Source: Methanothrix sp. (GTDB lineage Archaea > Halobacteriota > Methanosarcinia > Methanotrichales > Methanotrichaceae). Taken from it: a DNA stretch of 14,892 nucleotides. Each line of letters opens with the position of its first letter. The first letter of the stretch is position 1. The notes under the pieces are model-generated. The model saw only the letters and a list, made by a program, of their open reading frames with translations. It was not told where the DNA came from and made no database searches. Position numbers and translations under genes: made by a program. Below are positions 7,421 to 13,939 of this stretch, piece by piece. The stretch covers positions 1-14,892 of the forward strand of contig JALNZQ010000046.1 of the NCBI GenBank assembly GCA_023229165.1, given 5' to 3'.

Positions 7421-7664
7421 ATCTGAGTTAGGGTATTAGACTTGGGCGGTCGATGTGAATGCTAGGCAGGCTATATGTTCATAGATATTATCGGGGTGCT
7501 GCGAGGTTGAAATCAAGGAGATGATCTTGATGGCCTGTTTAGGAGAGATGGCAAGGATGTACATGATGCAAATAAGATTTAGACATTACATAAGTAAGAA
7601 GGGCAGTAATTGTAGAATACATAATTTATAATTATTTTTAAAAAAAAAACGATTTGTCCATATG

Positions 7665-7693
7665 TCTATATAATATGACGAAAGTTTTATATT
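7665..7693 (+). promoter_or_regulatory. TATA-like elements upstream of the DUF262 gene
   Basis: Two AT-rich boxes, TCTATATAATA (7665-7675) and TTTTATATT (7685-7693), precede the ATG at 7737 by about 67 and 48 bases. At archaeal spacing they would start transcripts near 7697 and 7716. No strong ribosome-binding motif follows, only GGATT and CGGG close to the ATG. Confidence 0.4.
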
Positions 7694-7736
7694 GTACATA
7701 AATTAATGCTCGTTGACTCGGATTAATGAAATCGGG

Positions 7737-9455
7737 ATGGTTGATTTGACAACATTTAGCATCGATAAGATTAGATTAGAAAAACTGTTAAATAAAATTG
7801 TTGCAGGAGAGATTCAACTTCCTGAATTTCAACGCGGTTGGATCTGGGATGAGGACCACATTAAAAATTTGTTAGCTAGTGTTTCTCGCAATTATCCAAT
7901 AGGAACAATTATGATGCTAGAAACTGGCAATAAGGAACTTAATTTTGCCATTCGTCCAATAACTGGTGTTATTACGGAGAATAAATATCCTGATGAACTC
8001 ATTTTAGATGGCCAACAGAGATTAACAGCACTTTTTCAGTCACTCTATTCGGATCGTTCAGCTAATCCAAAGGAATCTATGTCCATAAAAAGCAAAAAAC
8101 GGCTTAATCGCTGGTATTATATGGATATTAAAAAATCTTTGGCAACCGGAGAGGATAATATAGAAGAATCAATAACTGGATCTGCTGAAAAACTACATTC
8201 AGAAGAGGAATACAACAAGCTTCTATTTCCGCTCTTTAAGGCCTTTGACTTCTCCAATTGGCGAGATGATTGCGATTCCCATTGGAATCACGAAGATAAA
8301 ATTAGAAAGATGCTGCGACAATTTGAACGTAATATCATTAATGAATCTTTTTATTCATATGATGTACCCTATGTGACTTTGCTCAAAGAGACGCAACCAG
8401 AGGCCATTTGCCCAATTTTTGAAAGAATCAATTCAACGGGTGTTAATTTAGATGTATTTGATTTGCTTGTCGCGATATATGCAGCAAAAAAATTTAATTT
8501 AAGAAATGATTGGGAATTGAGAAAAAGACGCTTAACAGAAAAGAATTCGGTATTAAGCGACATCAAGGGCTCTGATTTTCTAAAAGCAGTAACACTATTG
8601 GCAACGTACAAAAATGGAAATCAATCGGTCAATGTCAGTTGCTCGCGCAAGACTATCTTAAAGTTGGAACTAAAAGACTATAACGAATGGGCAGAGATAG
8701 CTACTAAAGGATTCGAAAAAACTGTAAAATTTTTGGCGTCTCAAAAGATTTTTGATTCAAAATTCCTTCCATACACCACTCAATTAATTCCTTTATCGGC
8801 CATAATGGCTGTGCTTGGGGAGAAATCGGAAAACTCCGGCGCAAGGGAGAAGTTAATCAAATGGTATTGGAGTGGTGTATTAGGCGAATTATATAGAGGT
8901 ATACCTGAAAGTCGTTTTGTTAGGGATCTGAAAGAAGTTATTAATTGGATTCAAAGTGATGGACCAGATCCGACTACCATTAATGAATCGAACTTCTCTG
9001 CAAAACGCATTCGTGATTTGAAAGACCGACGAAGCGCAGCTTTCAAAGGAATTTACGCTTTGCTTCTGCAAAATGGAGCTAGGGACTTCCTCAGCGATTC
9101 GCCAATTGATATTGAAAATTATTTTAATACAAATATAGATATTCACCACATTTTCCCTAAAAAGTGGTGCGAAAGGAACAAGGTATCCAATGATCTATGT
9201 GATAGTATAGTTAATAAAACTCCGTTGTCTAATAAGACCCACAGCAAAATTGGGGACCATCCAACTGAGACTTACTTGCGAATTCTTGAAAAGGAAGGTC
9301 ATATGAAGCCCAGCAAGATGGAAGACATCCTAAAAACGCATTTAATTAAACCCTCATCTTTGAAATCAAATAACTTTGAAGAATTTTTCTATGAACGGGA
9401 GAAAAATTTGTTGAAAGTTATTGAATCTGCGATGGGTAAGCCGATATTGGATTAG
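7737..9455 (+). CDS. DUF262 + HNH (DUF1524-like) protein, GmrSD/SspE-type defence nuclease
   Basis: 572 residues from the ATG at 7737; a TTG at 7713 would add eight residues. The N-terminal DUF262 (ParB/sulfiredoxin-like) domain shows LPEFQRGW (28-35), YPIGTIMML and the nucleotide-site motif DGQQRLTAL (from Asp91). The middle has the family segment IFERINSTGVNLDVFDLL. The C-terminus has an HNH-type site, IHHIFPKKW (His470, His471) with NKTPLS (Asn493) and a final IGDHPTETYL. This matches single-chain GmrSD-type modification-dependent endonucleases and the related SspE phosphorothioate sensor; both use DUF262 to hydrolyse NTP and the HNH to cut DNA. The gene is far more AT-rich than its neighbours, and a TA module follows it, both consistent with transfer as a defence gene. 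All key motifs look intact. Which modified DNA it restricts is not visible, and no modification (dnd/ssp) genes are in the window. Confidence 0.88.
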   Translation: MVDLTTFSIDKIRLEKLLNKIVAGEIQLPEFQRGWIWDEDHIKNLLASVSRNYPIGTIMMLETGNKELNFAIRPITGVITENKYPDELILDGQQRLTALFQSLYSDRSANPKESMSIKSKKRLNRWYYMDIKKSLATGEDNIEESITGSAEKLHSEEEYNKLLFPLFKAFDFSNWRDDCDSHWNHEDKIRKMLRQFERNIINESFYSYDVPYVTLLKETQPEAICPIFERINSTGVNLDVFDLLVAIYAAKKFNLRNDWELRKRRLTEKNSVLSDIKGSDFLKAVTLLATYKNGNQSVNVSCSRKTILKLELKDYNEWAEIATKGFEKTVKFLASQKIFDSKFLPYTTQLIPLSAIMAVLGEKSENSGAREKLIKWYWSGVLGELYRGIPESRFVRDLKEVINWIQSDGPDPTTINESNFSAKRIRDLKDRRSAAFKGIYALLLQNGARDFLSDSPIDIENYFNTNIDIHHIFPKKWCERNKVSNDLCDSIVNKTPLSNKTHSKIGDHPTETYLRILEKEGHMKPSKMEDILKTHLIKPSSLKSNNFEEFFYEREKNLLKVIESAMGKPILD

Positions 9456-9465
9456 TTAATGGATC

Positions 9466-9502
9466 AGCCCCGTTTTGGTAGCTTACCGGGATGGGGCTTT
9501 TT
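9466..9502 (+). terminator. Intrinsic-terminator-like hairpin after the DUF262 gene
   Basis: Ten bases after the stop, arms 9466-9480 and 9484-9498 form an uninterrupted 15-pair stem (eleven Watson-Crick and four G-U pairs) with a three-base GCT loop. The stem has a GC-rich base (AGCCCC/GGGGCT) and runs directly into TTTTT. This is the textbook shape of a factor-independent terminator, stronger than usual for archaea, and it separates the DUF262 gene from the toxin-antitoxin pair. Confidence 0.75.
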
Positions 9503-9550
9503 CAGGAGAATAGGTTGGCGTTTGTCTGACCGAAGGACCTGGGAATCAAA
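9480..9550 (+). repeat. Possible diverged repeat, right copy (flanks the DUF262 gene)
   Basis: It contains AGCTTACCGGGATGGGG, GGAGAATAGG and GAAGGACCTGGGAATCAAA in the same order as similar words at 7311-7420. The first block overlaps the terminator hairpin. If the similarity is real, the two copies would bracket the AT-rich gene as expected for an inserted cassette; the match is weak and by eye. Confidence 0.22.
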
Positions 9551-9648
9551 ACATTTCGGGGATAAGCGATCCCGGCAGAACATCAGAGATTATCGTCCTC
9601 AGTTGCATGCACAGGTACTTATTCCTAAAAAACAATTGAGACACTCCA

Positions 9649-9993
9649 ATGCAACCCAAGAAGTCTCAAGTCGTCTCAAAGCCATTGAAATCTATGCCAA
9701 AGCCCGCTCTGGAGGATCTAAAGCAGTTGCTTCGCGATAACTTGGCGGACTTGCGTCGGGAATATCGGGTCGGTTCCCTTTGGCTCTTCGGATCCTACGT
9801 TCGGGGCGAGCAGCACAAGCGTAGCGATCTTGATATTCTAGTGGAGTTCGATGAAGTGCCCACTCTTCCCAAGTTCATTTCCCTTGAGCGGAAGCTATGC
9901 GAGGTTACCGGCACCAAAGTTGATCTCGTATCAATTCGCTCCTTAAAGGGCGAGATTGGAGAGCGCATTCTTCGGGAGAAGGTAGCACTGTGA
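9649..9993 (+). CDS. mntA: MntA-type nucleotidyltransferase antitoxin
   Basis: 114 residues with a minimal nucleotidyltransferase fold: GSYVRG (Gly48, Ser49), Asp60 and Asp62 in the DLDILVEF segment, and a third acidic residue at Asp92 (KVDLVS). This is the GSx10DxD signature of MNT proteins. In MntA/HepT systems the enzyme transfers AMP to a tyrosine of the HepT RNase and so silences it. Its stop overlaps the GTG start of hepT (GTGA), the standard arrangement. No ribosome-binding motif precedes the ATG at 9649; a second in-frame ATG at 9694 also lacks one and would remove only a non-conserved tail. Preceding bases include TAAAAAAC about 20 upstream, so a leaderless message is possible. The system may act in defence or plasmid/island maintenance. 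Confidence 0.87.
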   Translation: MQPKKSQVVSKPLKSMPKPALEDLKQLLRDNLADLRREYRVGSLWLFGSYVRGEQHKRSDLDILVEFDEVPTLPKFISLERKLCEVTGTKVDLVSIRSLKGEIGERILREKVAL

Positions 9994-10358
9994 AGCCCGA
10001 GCGAAGGCACATCGATTTTCTGCAGGATATCGTAAATAACCTGGAGAAGGCAGAGTGCTTCGTGGAAGGAATGGATTTCGAGGATTTTCTGGCTGATGAA
10101 AAGACGCGCTATTCCGTGATCTGCGCGCTTGAGATCGTAGGAGAAGCGGTAAAGAAAGTGCCAACTGCAGTCAGGCTGCGGAATCCTCAGGTGCCCTGGA
10201 AGGATATGGCGGGGATGAGAGATCGGCTTATACATGGATATTTTGGGATTGACAATGAAATTGTGTGGAAGACCGCCAAGGAATTCGCCCCAGAAATACG
10301 TTCGGAAATCGAAGCCATCCTCAACCGCGAGCGATCAAATGGAAAAAAAGAGGTTTAA
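9990..10358 (+). CDS. hepT: HepT-like (DUF86) RNase toxin
   Basis: 122 residues, all-helical, of the DUF86/HepT family of HEPN ribonucleases. The catalytic/target motif R-x4-H-x-Y is complete: Arg77, His82, Tyr84 in MRDRLIHGY. Upstream helices carry the family segment ALEIVGEAVKKV. HepT cleaves RNA when free; its partner MntA adds AMP to the tyrosine of this motif. The GTG start is embedded in the mntA stop, so translation is coupled. It ends three bases before the stop of the convergent gene of the cob operon, so the module sits directly against a core operon. Confidence 0.88.
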   Translation: MKPERRHIDFLQDIVNNLEKAECFVEGMDFEDFLADEKTRYSVICALEIVGEAVKKVPTAVRLRNPQVPWKDMAGMRDRLIHGYFGIDNEIVWKTAKEFAPEIRSEIEAILNRERSNGKKEV

Positions 10359-10361
10359 GCC

Positions 10362-10733
10362 CTACTCCACCTCTCCCTCTTCCACAGGCTCGCGCGGCGC
10401 GAGCAAGAGCTCATTGAAGAGCAGGATCTCGATCACCTGGGCGACATAGCGCCTTTGCTGATACCTCTGGATATCCTGGGTCATCATCAGCTCTGCCTCC
10501 ACCTGCACCCGGATCAGGCAGAGCCTCATGTCCCTCTGATCCTCCTCCTGGATGCAGAGGTTGAAGATATCCTTGAGGAGCCATGGCAGCCTCATGGGAT
10601 TTCTTAGAGCCCTGGCCACGAGCAGGATGTAGCCCTTGATCTGATTGGGCTCCTTGATCTCATCCGCACCGGAAAGCAGCAGCAGATCTTGGGCGGAGAA
10701 TTTCTCGCCGTTTACGATTATGGAGTTATTCAA
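10362..10733 (-). CDS. Hypothetical protein, last gene of the cob operon
   Basis: 123 residues that I do not recognise. It looks soluble and helix-rich, with a conserved-looking SAQDLLLLSGADEI segment near the N-terminus, a basic/polar middle and an acidic tail (PVEEGEVE). No signal peptide, membrane span or metal motif is visible. The TTG start overlaps the cobY stop (TTGA), with GGTGAT just upstream, so it is very probably translated with cobY. Its position suggests a role linked to cobamide synthesis or simply co-expression; nothing in the sequence names a function. Confidence 0.65.
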   Translation of the reverse strand: MNNSIIVNGEKFSAQDLLLLSGADEIKEPNQIKGYILLVARALRNPMRLPWLLKDIFNLCIQEEDQRDMRLCLIRVQVEAELMMTQDIQRYQQRRYVAQVIEILLFNELLLAPREPVEEGEVE

Positions 10734-11332
10734 AGGAAATCACCTTGCATTATCTTCTCACAGAGCATGAGGTCCCCCGCCACATTCACATTCACCGCCA
10801 GTTCAATTCTCTCCAATATCAGGTGAAAGTCCTCCTGCTCATTTTCTATCTCGCTGCCATCCAGCACATTTATGCCTGCCGGAACGATGAGCCGGCCCTG
10901 GTAGTTGAAAAGGGAATCAGGTCGTCGGCCCAAACGGCTGTGCAGATCGAGGGGGGTGTGAGCGGAGAGCGCAGGCTCAGGTCGCCCCTCATAAACCTCG
11001 ATGATCTCATCGATCAAATCAGAAGTGACCAGGGGCAGGTCGGCCATGATGATCATTATGGGATCTTTAACCTCTGCTTTCTTCACGGCCTCAAGCATGT
11101 CCGCCACATAGCCATAGCCACCCGTCTCCATCACACATAGCCCTCTATGTGTAGCCCATTTTTGGGTGCGGGGCACATTGTCCGTGGTGGCCACAAATAT
11201 CCTGTCAACCGAGCTGTCCTCCAAAGCCAGGGCCACATATTCGATGAGCGGCCTGCCAAAGAGAGTCACGAGCGGCTTTTCCCCCATCTTCAGCCGAGAG
11301 CCGCGGCCTCCGGCCATCACCAGAGCATCCAG
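10730..11332 (-). CDS. cobY: GTP:adenosylcobinamide-phosphate guanylyltransferase
   Basis: CobY is the archaeal replacement for the nucleotidyltransferase activity of CobU; it makes adenosylcobinamide-GDP from adenosylcobinamide phosphate and GTP. The product has the nucleotidyltransferase loop MAGGRGSRL, then EKPLVTLFGRPLIEY, an ATTDNVP segment, the metal-binding region ending in MADLPLV, and a late VPAGINVLDG typical of CobY. Using the GTG at 11320 would remove the first beta-strand. The reading frame upstream gives L-D-A-L-V before MAGG, matching the family's usual MDAL start. The CTG at 11332 has AGGGGG nine bases before it, so I take it as the start (200 residues). It overlaps cobS by 16 bases. 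Confidence 0.85.
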   Translation of the reverse strand: MDALVMAGGRGSRLKMGEKPLVTLFGRPLIEYVALALEDSSVDRIFVATTDNVPRTQKWATHRGLCVMETGGYGYVADMLEAVKKAEVKDPIMIIMADLPLVTSDLIDEIIEVYEGRPEPALSAHTPLDLHSRLGRRPDSLFNYQGRLIVPAGINVLDGSEIENEQEDFHLILERIELAVNVNVAGDLMLCEKIMQGDFL

Positions 11333-12081
11333 GGAAGAACACCCCCTAAAGTCAGAGCCACCGCCAGGGCCACCACTCTTGCCACCTCATTGGTCGCGCC
11401 GATCCCGTCCCCTGTGGCCCCACCAAAGTTCCTCTTTGCCACAAGAACCATGTAAAGAGCGGCCACCTGGGCCGCAACCAGAGCGGCCAGGCCCAGGGGG
11501 CCCAGAGCCGCTACGCAAAAGACCGCAGAAATTACCAGGCCCATGAGAAACTGCCGCGACCCTGTCCGCTCAATCATGATCTGGCCAAAACCCTTCTGCA
11601 GGGAAGTAGAAAAGGCGGCAAAGCAGATCATGGCCTCTTTGGCGGAGACTTCCGCGACCAGCAGAGATAGAGGCAGAAGAGCGCGGGGTATGTCAGATAC
11701 AATCGCGAAGGCGGCCAGCAGGATTATGGCTATAAAAACTGCCCCCCCTGTCCCCAGGGAGACATCCTTCATGGCAGCGACTTTTTTCTCACGAGTGCCG
11801 TGAGCAATCACTCCATCCCCGAAGTCAGCCAGCCCGTCGATATGATTTATGCCGCAGAGCTTGTAGATGGCAACTATCACCACTACGGCCACCAGATTGG
11901 CGGACAGCGCCTGCCCCGCCATATAGGCCACGCCACCCAAAATCACGCCCAGGGCCAGGCCCACCAGAGGAAATACGTAAACATGCCTCATCAGGGCCTC
12001 GATGCCCTCCATAGAGATGCCTACCGGTATGGTGGACAGCCAGCCGAATCCCGACTTGAGTGCAAAGAGCAGGCCTTTCAA
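11317..12081 (-). CDS. cobS: Adenosylcobinamide-GDP ribazoletransferase (cobalamin synthase)
   Basis: 254 residues, the usual CobS length. This integral membrane enzyme joins adenosylcobinamide-GDP to alpha-ribazole (or its phosphate), closing the nucleotide loop. The signature NHIDGLADFGD (from Asn79; Asp82, Asp86, Asp89) is present, followed by REKKVAAMKDVSLGTGG. Multiple hydrophobic helices fill the rest. The ATG overlaps the cobZ stop (ATGA), and the end overlaps cobY, so the three gene products are made from one message and can act in sequence at the membrane. Confidence 0.94.
   Translation of the reverse strand: MKGLLFALKSGFGWLSTIPVGISMEGIEALMRHVYVFPLVGLALGVILGGVAYMAGQALSANLVAVVVIVAIYKLCGINHIDGLADFGDGVIAHGTREKKVAAMKDVSLGTGGAVFIAIILLAAFAIVSDIPRALLPLSLLVAEVSAKEAMICFAAFSTSLQKGFGQIMIERTGSRQFLMGLVISAVFCVAALGPLGLAALVAAQVAALYMVLVAKRNFGGATGDGIGATNEVARVVALAVALTLGGVLPWMLW
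11342..11347 (-). promoter_or_regulatory. Ribosome-binding site deciding a CTG start for cobY
   Basis: AGGGGG on the minus strand lies nine bases from CTG at 11332-11330 and 21 bases from GTG at 11320. Spacing favours the CTG, which also restores the conserved N-terminus. Confidence 0.55.
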
Positions 12082-12557
12082 TGTAAGCCCCCTTCGGACA
12101 AAGCCGCCCGGGTATACATATTGGCGGACACTCCTCCGATGAGCCCGGCTACCACATCATCCATGAAGGGGCCCAGGCGAGAGAGGATGCCCGGCTTGGC
12201 CTTGTCGTAGCGAACGTAATCGAACAGCCCTTTGTAGCCGCCCACATACTTGGCAATGGCAAGACCCAATACCTCATCCGCGATAAGGCAGGTCAGATCG
12301 TTCTCATAGTCGGCTGGCCGCAGGTTGGGAAGATTGCATCTCTCTCCCTCCGACTCCAGCAGGACTCCCGCGTAAATAAGAAGTGCCAGATTGGGATCAG
12401 ATAAAGCGAGAGCCATCTCCTGTCGAAACACAGCTTCTGCCTTTTCGCGCGTCTCCACTCCCGGATGGGGAAAGTAAAGCTGCATTGCCGCGGAGACGAT
12501 CTCGTCTTCGTGTATTCCCATGCTCCTTAGCACATCACTGATATCTCTCATAGCCAT
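12078..12557 (-). CDS. cobZ: Alpha-ribazole phosphatase, PgpA-like (CobZ)
   Basis: 159 residues related to phosphatidylglycerophosphatase A, with LIADEVLG (Asp94, Glu95), FDYVRYDKAKP (112-122) and FMDDVVAG (Asp133, Asp134). In Methanosarcina mazei the PgpA-like CobZ is the functional substitute for the CobC alpha-ribazole-phosphate phosphatase. Here the gene opens a cobZ-cobS-cobY operon, which supports that assignment over lipid metabolism. The N-terminal helical part (LRSMGIHEDEIVSAA) is outside the PgpA core and typical of CobZ. The ATG at 12557 has AGGT upstream (caggtcttacc); an ATG two codons later is an alternative. Confidence 0.88.
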   Translation of the reverse strand: MAMRDISDVLRSMGIHEDEIVSAAMQLYFPHPGVETREKAEAVFRQEMALALSDPNLALLIYAGVLLESEGERCNLPNLRPADYENDLTCLIADEVLGLAIAKYVGGYKGLFDYVRYDKAKPGILSRLGPFMDDVVAGLIGGVSANMYTRAALSEGGLH

Positions 12558-12651
12558 GGTAAGACCTGTTTAGCCGGGGTAGGATAAAAAATATCTGGAT
12601 AATCGCGAAGTTATTTAAGGTTTGATTGTTTGGTATATATAGGGGAACTCT
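12558..12651. promoter_or_regulatory. Divergent promoter region between cobZ and the PII-like gene
   Basis: For the plus strand, TTATTTAA (12611-12618) is centred about 37 bases before the ATG at 12652. It would start transcripts near 12642, leaving a short leader with the AGGGGA ribosome-binding motif (12641-12646). For the minus strand the same AT-rich box, or TATATATA at 12633-12640, could serve cobZ with leaders of about 30 or 50 bases. I see no riboswitch-like structure. Confidence 0.45.
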
Positions 12652-12978
12652 ATGAAGACGATGGTCAAGATTTTCGTGGATCACGAGCATCTGGTTCGAG
12701 TCATAAATACCTTAACGGAGCTGGGAGTCACCGGATTTTACCTCATGGAGTATCAAGGAATGGCACCGAAAACATGGAAGACCTTCCGACTGAGCGAGGA
12801 CCTTGATCTGGCCATGAAAGCGATCAGGGACCAATCCGAGCCTGGTGTCATGGTTAACACCGTCGTAGGCTCCGATAAGTGCGAAAAGATCATAAAGCGG
12901 CTCGAGGAAGCTTTAAAAGGGATAAGGTACACGATCATTGGGCACAAAGTCACATCTATAAAGGTGAAAGGGGACTGA
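12652..12978 (+). CDS. Small PII-like protein of unknown function
   Basis: 108 residues with the alternating strand/helix pattern of PII-like ferredoxin folds: MVKIFVDHEHLVRVINTLTE (strand-helix), a GVTGFYLMEYQG strand and loop, a TVVGSDKCEKIIKRLEE strand-helix and a terminal HKVTSIKV strand. It resembles archaeal conserved PII-like hypotheticals rather than true GlnB/GlnK, since I do not see the classical uridylylated T-loop. Such proteins often bind a nucleotide or anion and regulate a partner. AGGGGA precedes the ATG by five bases. It is followed seven bases later by the NifU-like gene, so the two are co-transcribed. The fold call is by pattern only. Confidence 0.6.
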   Translation: MKTMVKIFVDHEHLVRVINTLTELGVTGFYLMEYQGMAPKTWKTFRLSEDLDLAMKAIRDQSEPGVMVNTVVGSDKCEKIIKRLEEALKGIRYTIIGHKVTSIKVKGD

Positions 12979-12985
12979 AATATTC

Positions 12986-13213
12986 ATGGAAAACCTCAAG
13001 GATGACGTCGAGCTCGCTCTGGAAAAGATCAGGGAAGGCCTTCGCGTAGACGGCGGAGATGTTCAGCTCGTCGATATAATGGATGGAATAGTCAAGGTAA
13101 AGCTGCAAGGGCACTGCGCAGGCTGTCCCTTCTCACAGATGACCCTTAAAAATTTCATCGAGAAAGAGCTCATGAAGAGCGTAACGGGCGTAAAAGGCGT
13201 GATTTCCGCCTGA
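12986..13213 (+). CDS. NifU C-terminal domain (Nfu-type) Fe-S protein
   Basis: 75 residues, a stand-alone Nfu domain. It begins with VELALEKIREGLRVDGGDVQ and has the cluster-binding GHCAGCPFSQMTLK with Cys44 and Cys47, as in NifU/Nfu scaffolds and carriers. Nfu dimers bind one [4Fe-4S] cluster through the two CxxC motifs and pass it to apo-proteins. It starts seven bases after the PII-like gene; AAAGGGG lies upstream at a longish spacing. The gene three positions downstream (13523-13888) encodes a four-cysteine protein that may need such a cluster, a suggestive pairing. Confidence 0.92.
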   Translation: MENLKDDVELALEKIREGLRVDGGDVQLVDIMDGIVKVKLQGHCAGCPFSQMTLKNFIEKELMKSVTGVKGVISA

Positions 13214-13276
13214 GGTTGCGCTCGATTTTAGTCGCGCAAATTGATCAATCATACAAATTACTAAGGAGTCTGGTTT

Positions 13277-13501
13277 ATGTTCCCAACTAAAAAGGTACAG
13301 AGTTTGGTAGGCAGTAAGATTCAGGTGGAGATGAAGGGCACACCTCGCTATGTCCTGGAAGGAATTCTCAACAGTGTAGATGAATACTTGAACCTTCACC
13401 TTCAGGAGACCGTGGAGCTGATCGGCGGCGAAAAGACTCGCTCTTTAGGATCGGTTATCCTGCGCGGCAACAACATTATTCTCATAAGTCCGATTGAATG
13501 A
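13277..13501 (+). CDS. LSm (Sm-like) RNA-binding protein
   Basis: 74 residues, a minimal archaeal LSm. The Sm1 motif spans about residues 12-41 (GSKIQVEMKG, EGILNSVDEYLNLHL) and the Sm2 motif is SVILRGNNIILIS (58-70). Archaeal LSm proteins form rings of six or seven subunits that bind U-rich RNA. AAGGAGT lies just upstream of the ATG. The 63-base gap after the NifU-like gene contains a 10-base palindrome (13240-13249) and could hold a promoter. It is followed 21 bases later by the RPC34-like gene. Confidence 0.93.
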   Translation: MFPTKKVQSLVGSKIQVEMKGTPRYVLEGILNSVDEYLNLHLQETVELIGGEKTRSLGSVILRGNNIILISPIE

Positions 13502-13522
13502 AAATGACTAGAGAGGTCGGAA

Positions 13523-13888
13523 ATGTCTGCTGAGGAGGCGCTGGAGTATATAAAGTCGCGTCCTGACGGAGCCTTGCAAAGTGATCTATGGAAGGTTTTG
13601 AAGATCGATTCTCGAAAATGCTCCCGTATCGTGGCCAAGCTCCTCAAAGATAATCTCATCACCAGAGAGGTGGAGTCGGCAGAAGGCATCAGAACCTATC
13701 GACTCAGTTGCACTGTAAAACCTCGCGGCAGGCGTTTCGATCCGCTGCTGGCTCTTGATGCATTCGAGCCCTGCGCTGGCTGCATCGAGGAGTGCATTCC
13801 TGAGCATTGCGCCAAGCTGAGTGAGTGGATATTCTCTATCGTGATGGGTATCGAGGGCGAAGTGGCTATAGAGAAGATCATCCCGTAG
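13523..13888 (+). CDS. RPC34/TFE-beta-like winged-helix protein with four-cysteine cluster motif
   Basis: 121 residues. The N-terminal half is a winged helix (EEALEYIKSRPDGALQSDLW, SRKCSRIVAKLLKDNLITRE, then a wing with IRTYRLS). The C-terminal half has Cys84, Cys87, Cys91 and Cys96 in PCAGCIEECIPEHC, directly followed by KLSEWI. The same order, cysteine cluster then a (T/S)EW(L/I) ending, is found in the RNA polymerase III subunit RPC39/RPC34 and in archaeal TFE-beta, where it binds a [4Fe-4S] cluster. I therefore call it a TFE-beta/RPC34 homologue that helps open promoters with TFE-alpha, or a regulator derived from it. GAGAGGTC precedes the ATG. A generic MarR- or Lrp-type regulator is the alternative, but these do not usually carry this cysteine ending. 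Confidence 0.75.
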   Translation: MSAEEALEYIKSRPDGALQSDLWKVLKIDSRKCSRIVAKLLKDNLITREVESAEGIRTYRLSCTVKPRGRRFDPLLALDAFEPCAGCIEECIPEHCAKLSEWIFSIVMGIEGEVAIEKIIP

Positions 13889-13939
13889 AAAATAGAAAGA
13901 GCGCAGGCTTTATCATCACCCATCAACTGGGGCAAATGG

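Larger units (their letters stand above)
7253..7736. other. Long intergenic region between the secreted operon and the DUF262 gene
   Basis: I see no gene I can support here. The left half (to about 7480) has a base composition like the flanking core genes. It contains a perfect hairpin at 7315-7332 and a segment resembling one beyond the DUF262 gene. The right half (about 7560-7736) becomes strongly AT-rich, with a run of ten A at 7640-7649 and TATA-like stretches feeding the DUF262 gene. Short open frames exist on both strands in the left half (for example ATG at 7274 to stop 7426, 50 codons, very Arg-rich), but they lack ribosome-binding sites and recognisable domains. Confidence 0.7.

Noticed and set aside
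7274..7426. 50-codon open frame on the plus strand, very Arg-rich
   Set aside because: No ribosome-binding motif or recognisable domain, and an open frame also exists on the opposite strand over the same bases; more likely chance or remnant sequence.
9558..9573. Short hairpin GGGAT/ATCCC upstream of mntA
   Set aside because: Only five pairs, no T-run and no clear relation to a start; not distinguishable from chance.
9459..9740. Open frame between the DUF262 gene and mntA
   Set aside because: It runs through the terminator hairpin, has no SD, shows no family features and overlaps mntA out of frame.
13240..13249. 10-base palindrome ATTGATCAAT before the LSm gene
   Set aside because: Short AT-rich palindromes are common; without a second copy nearby I cannot call it an operator.
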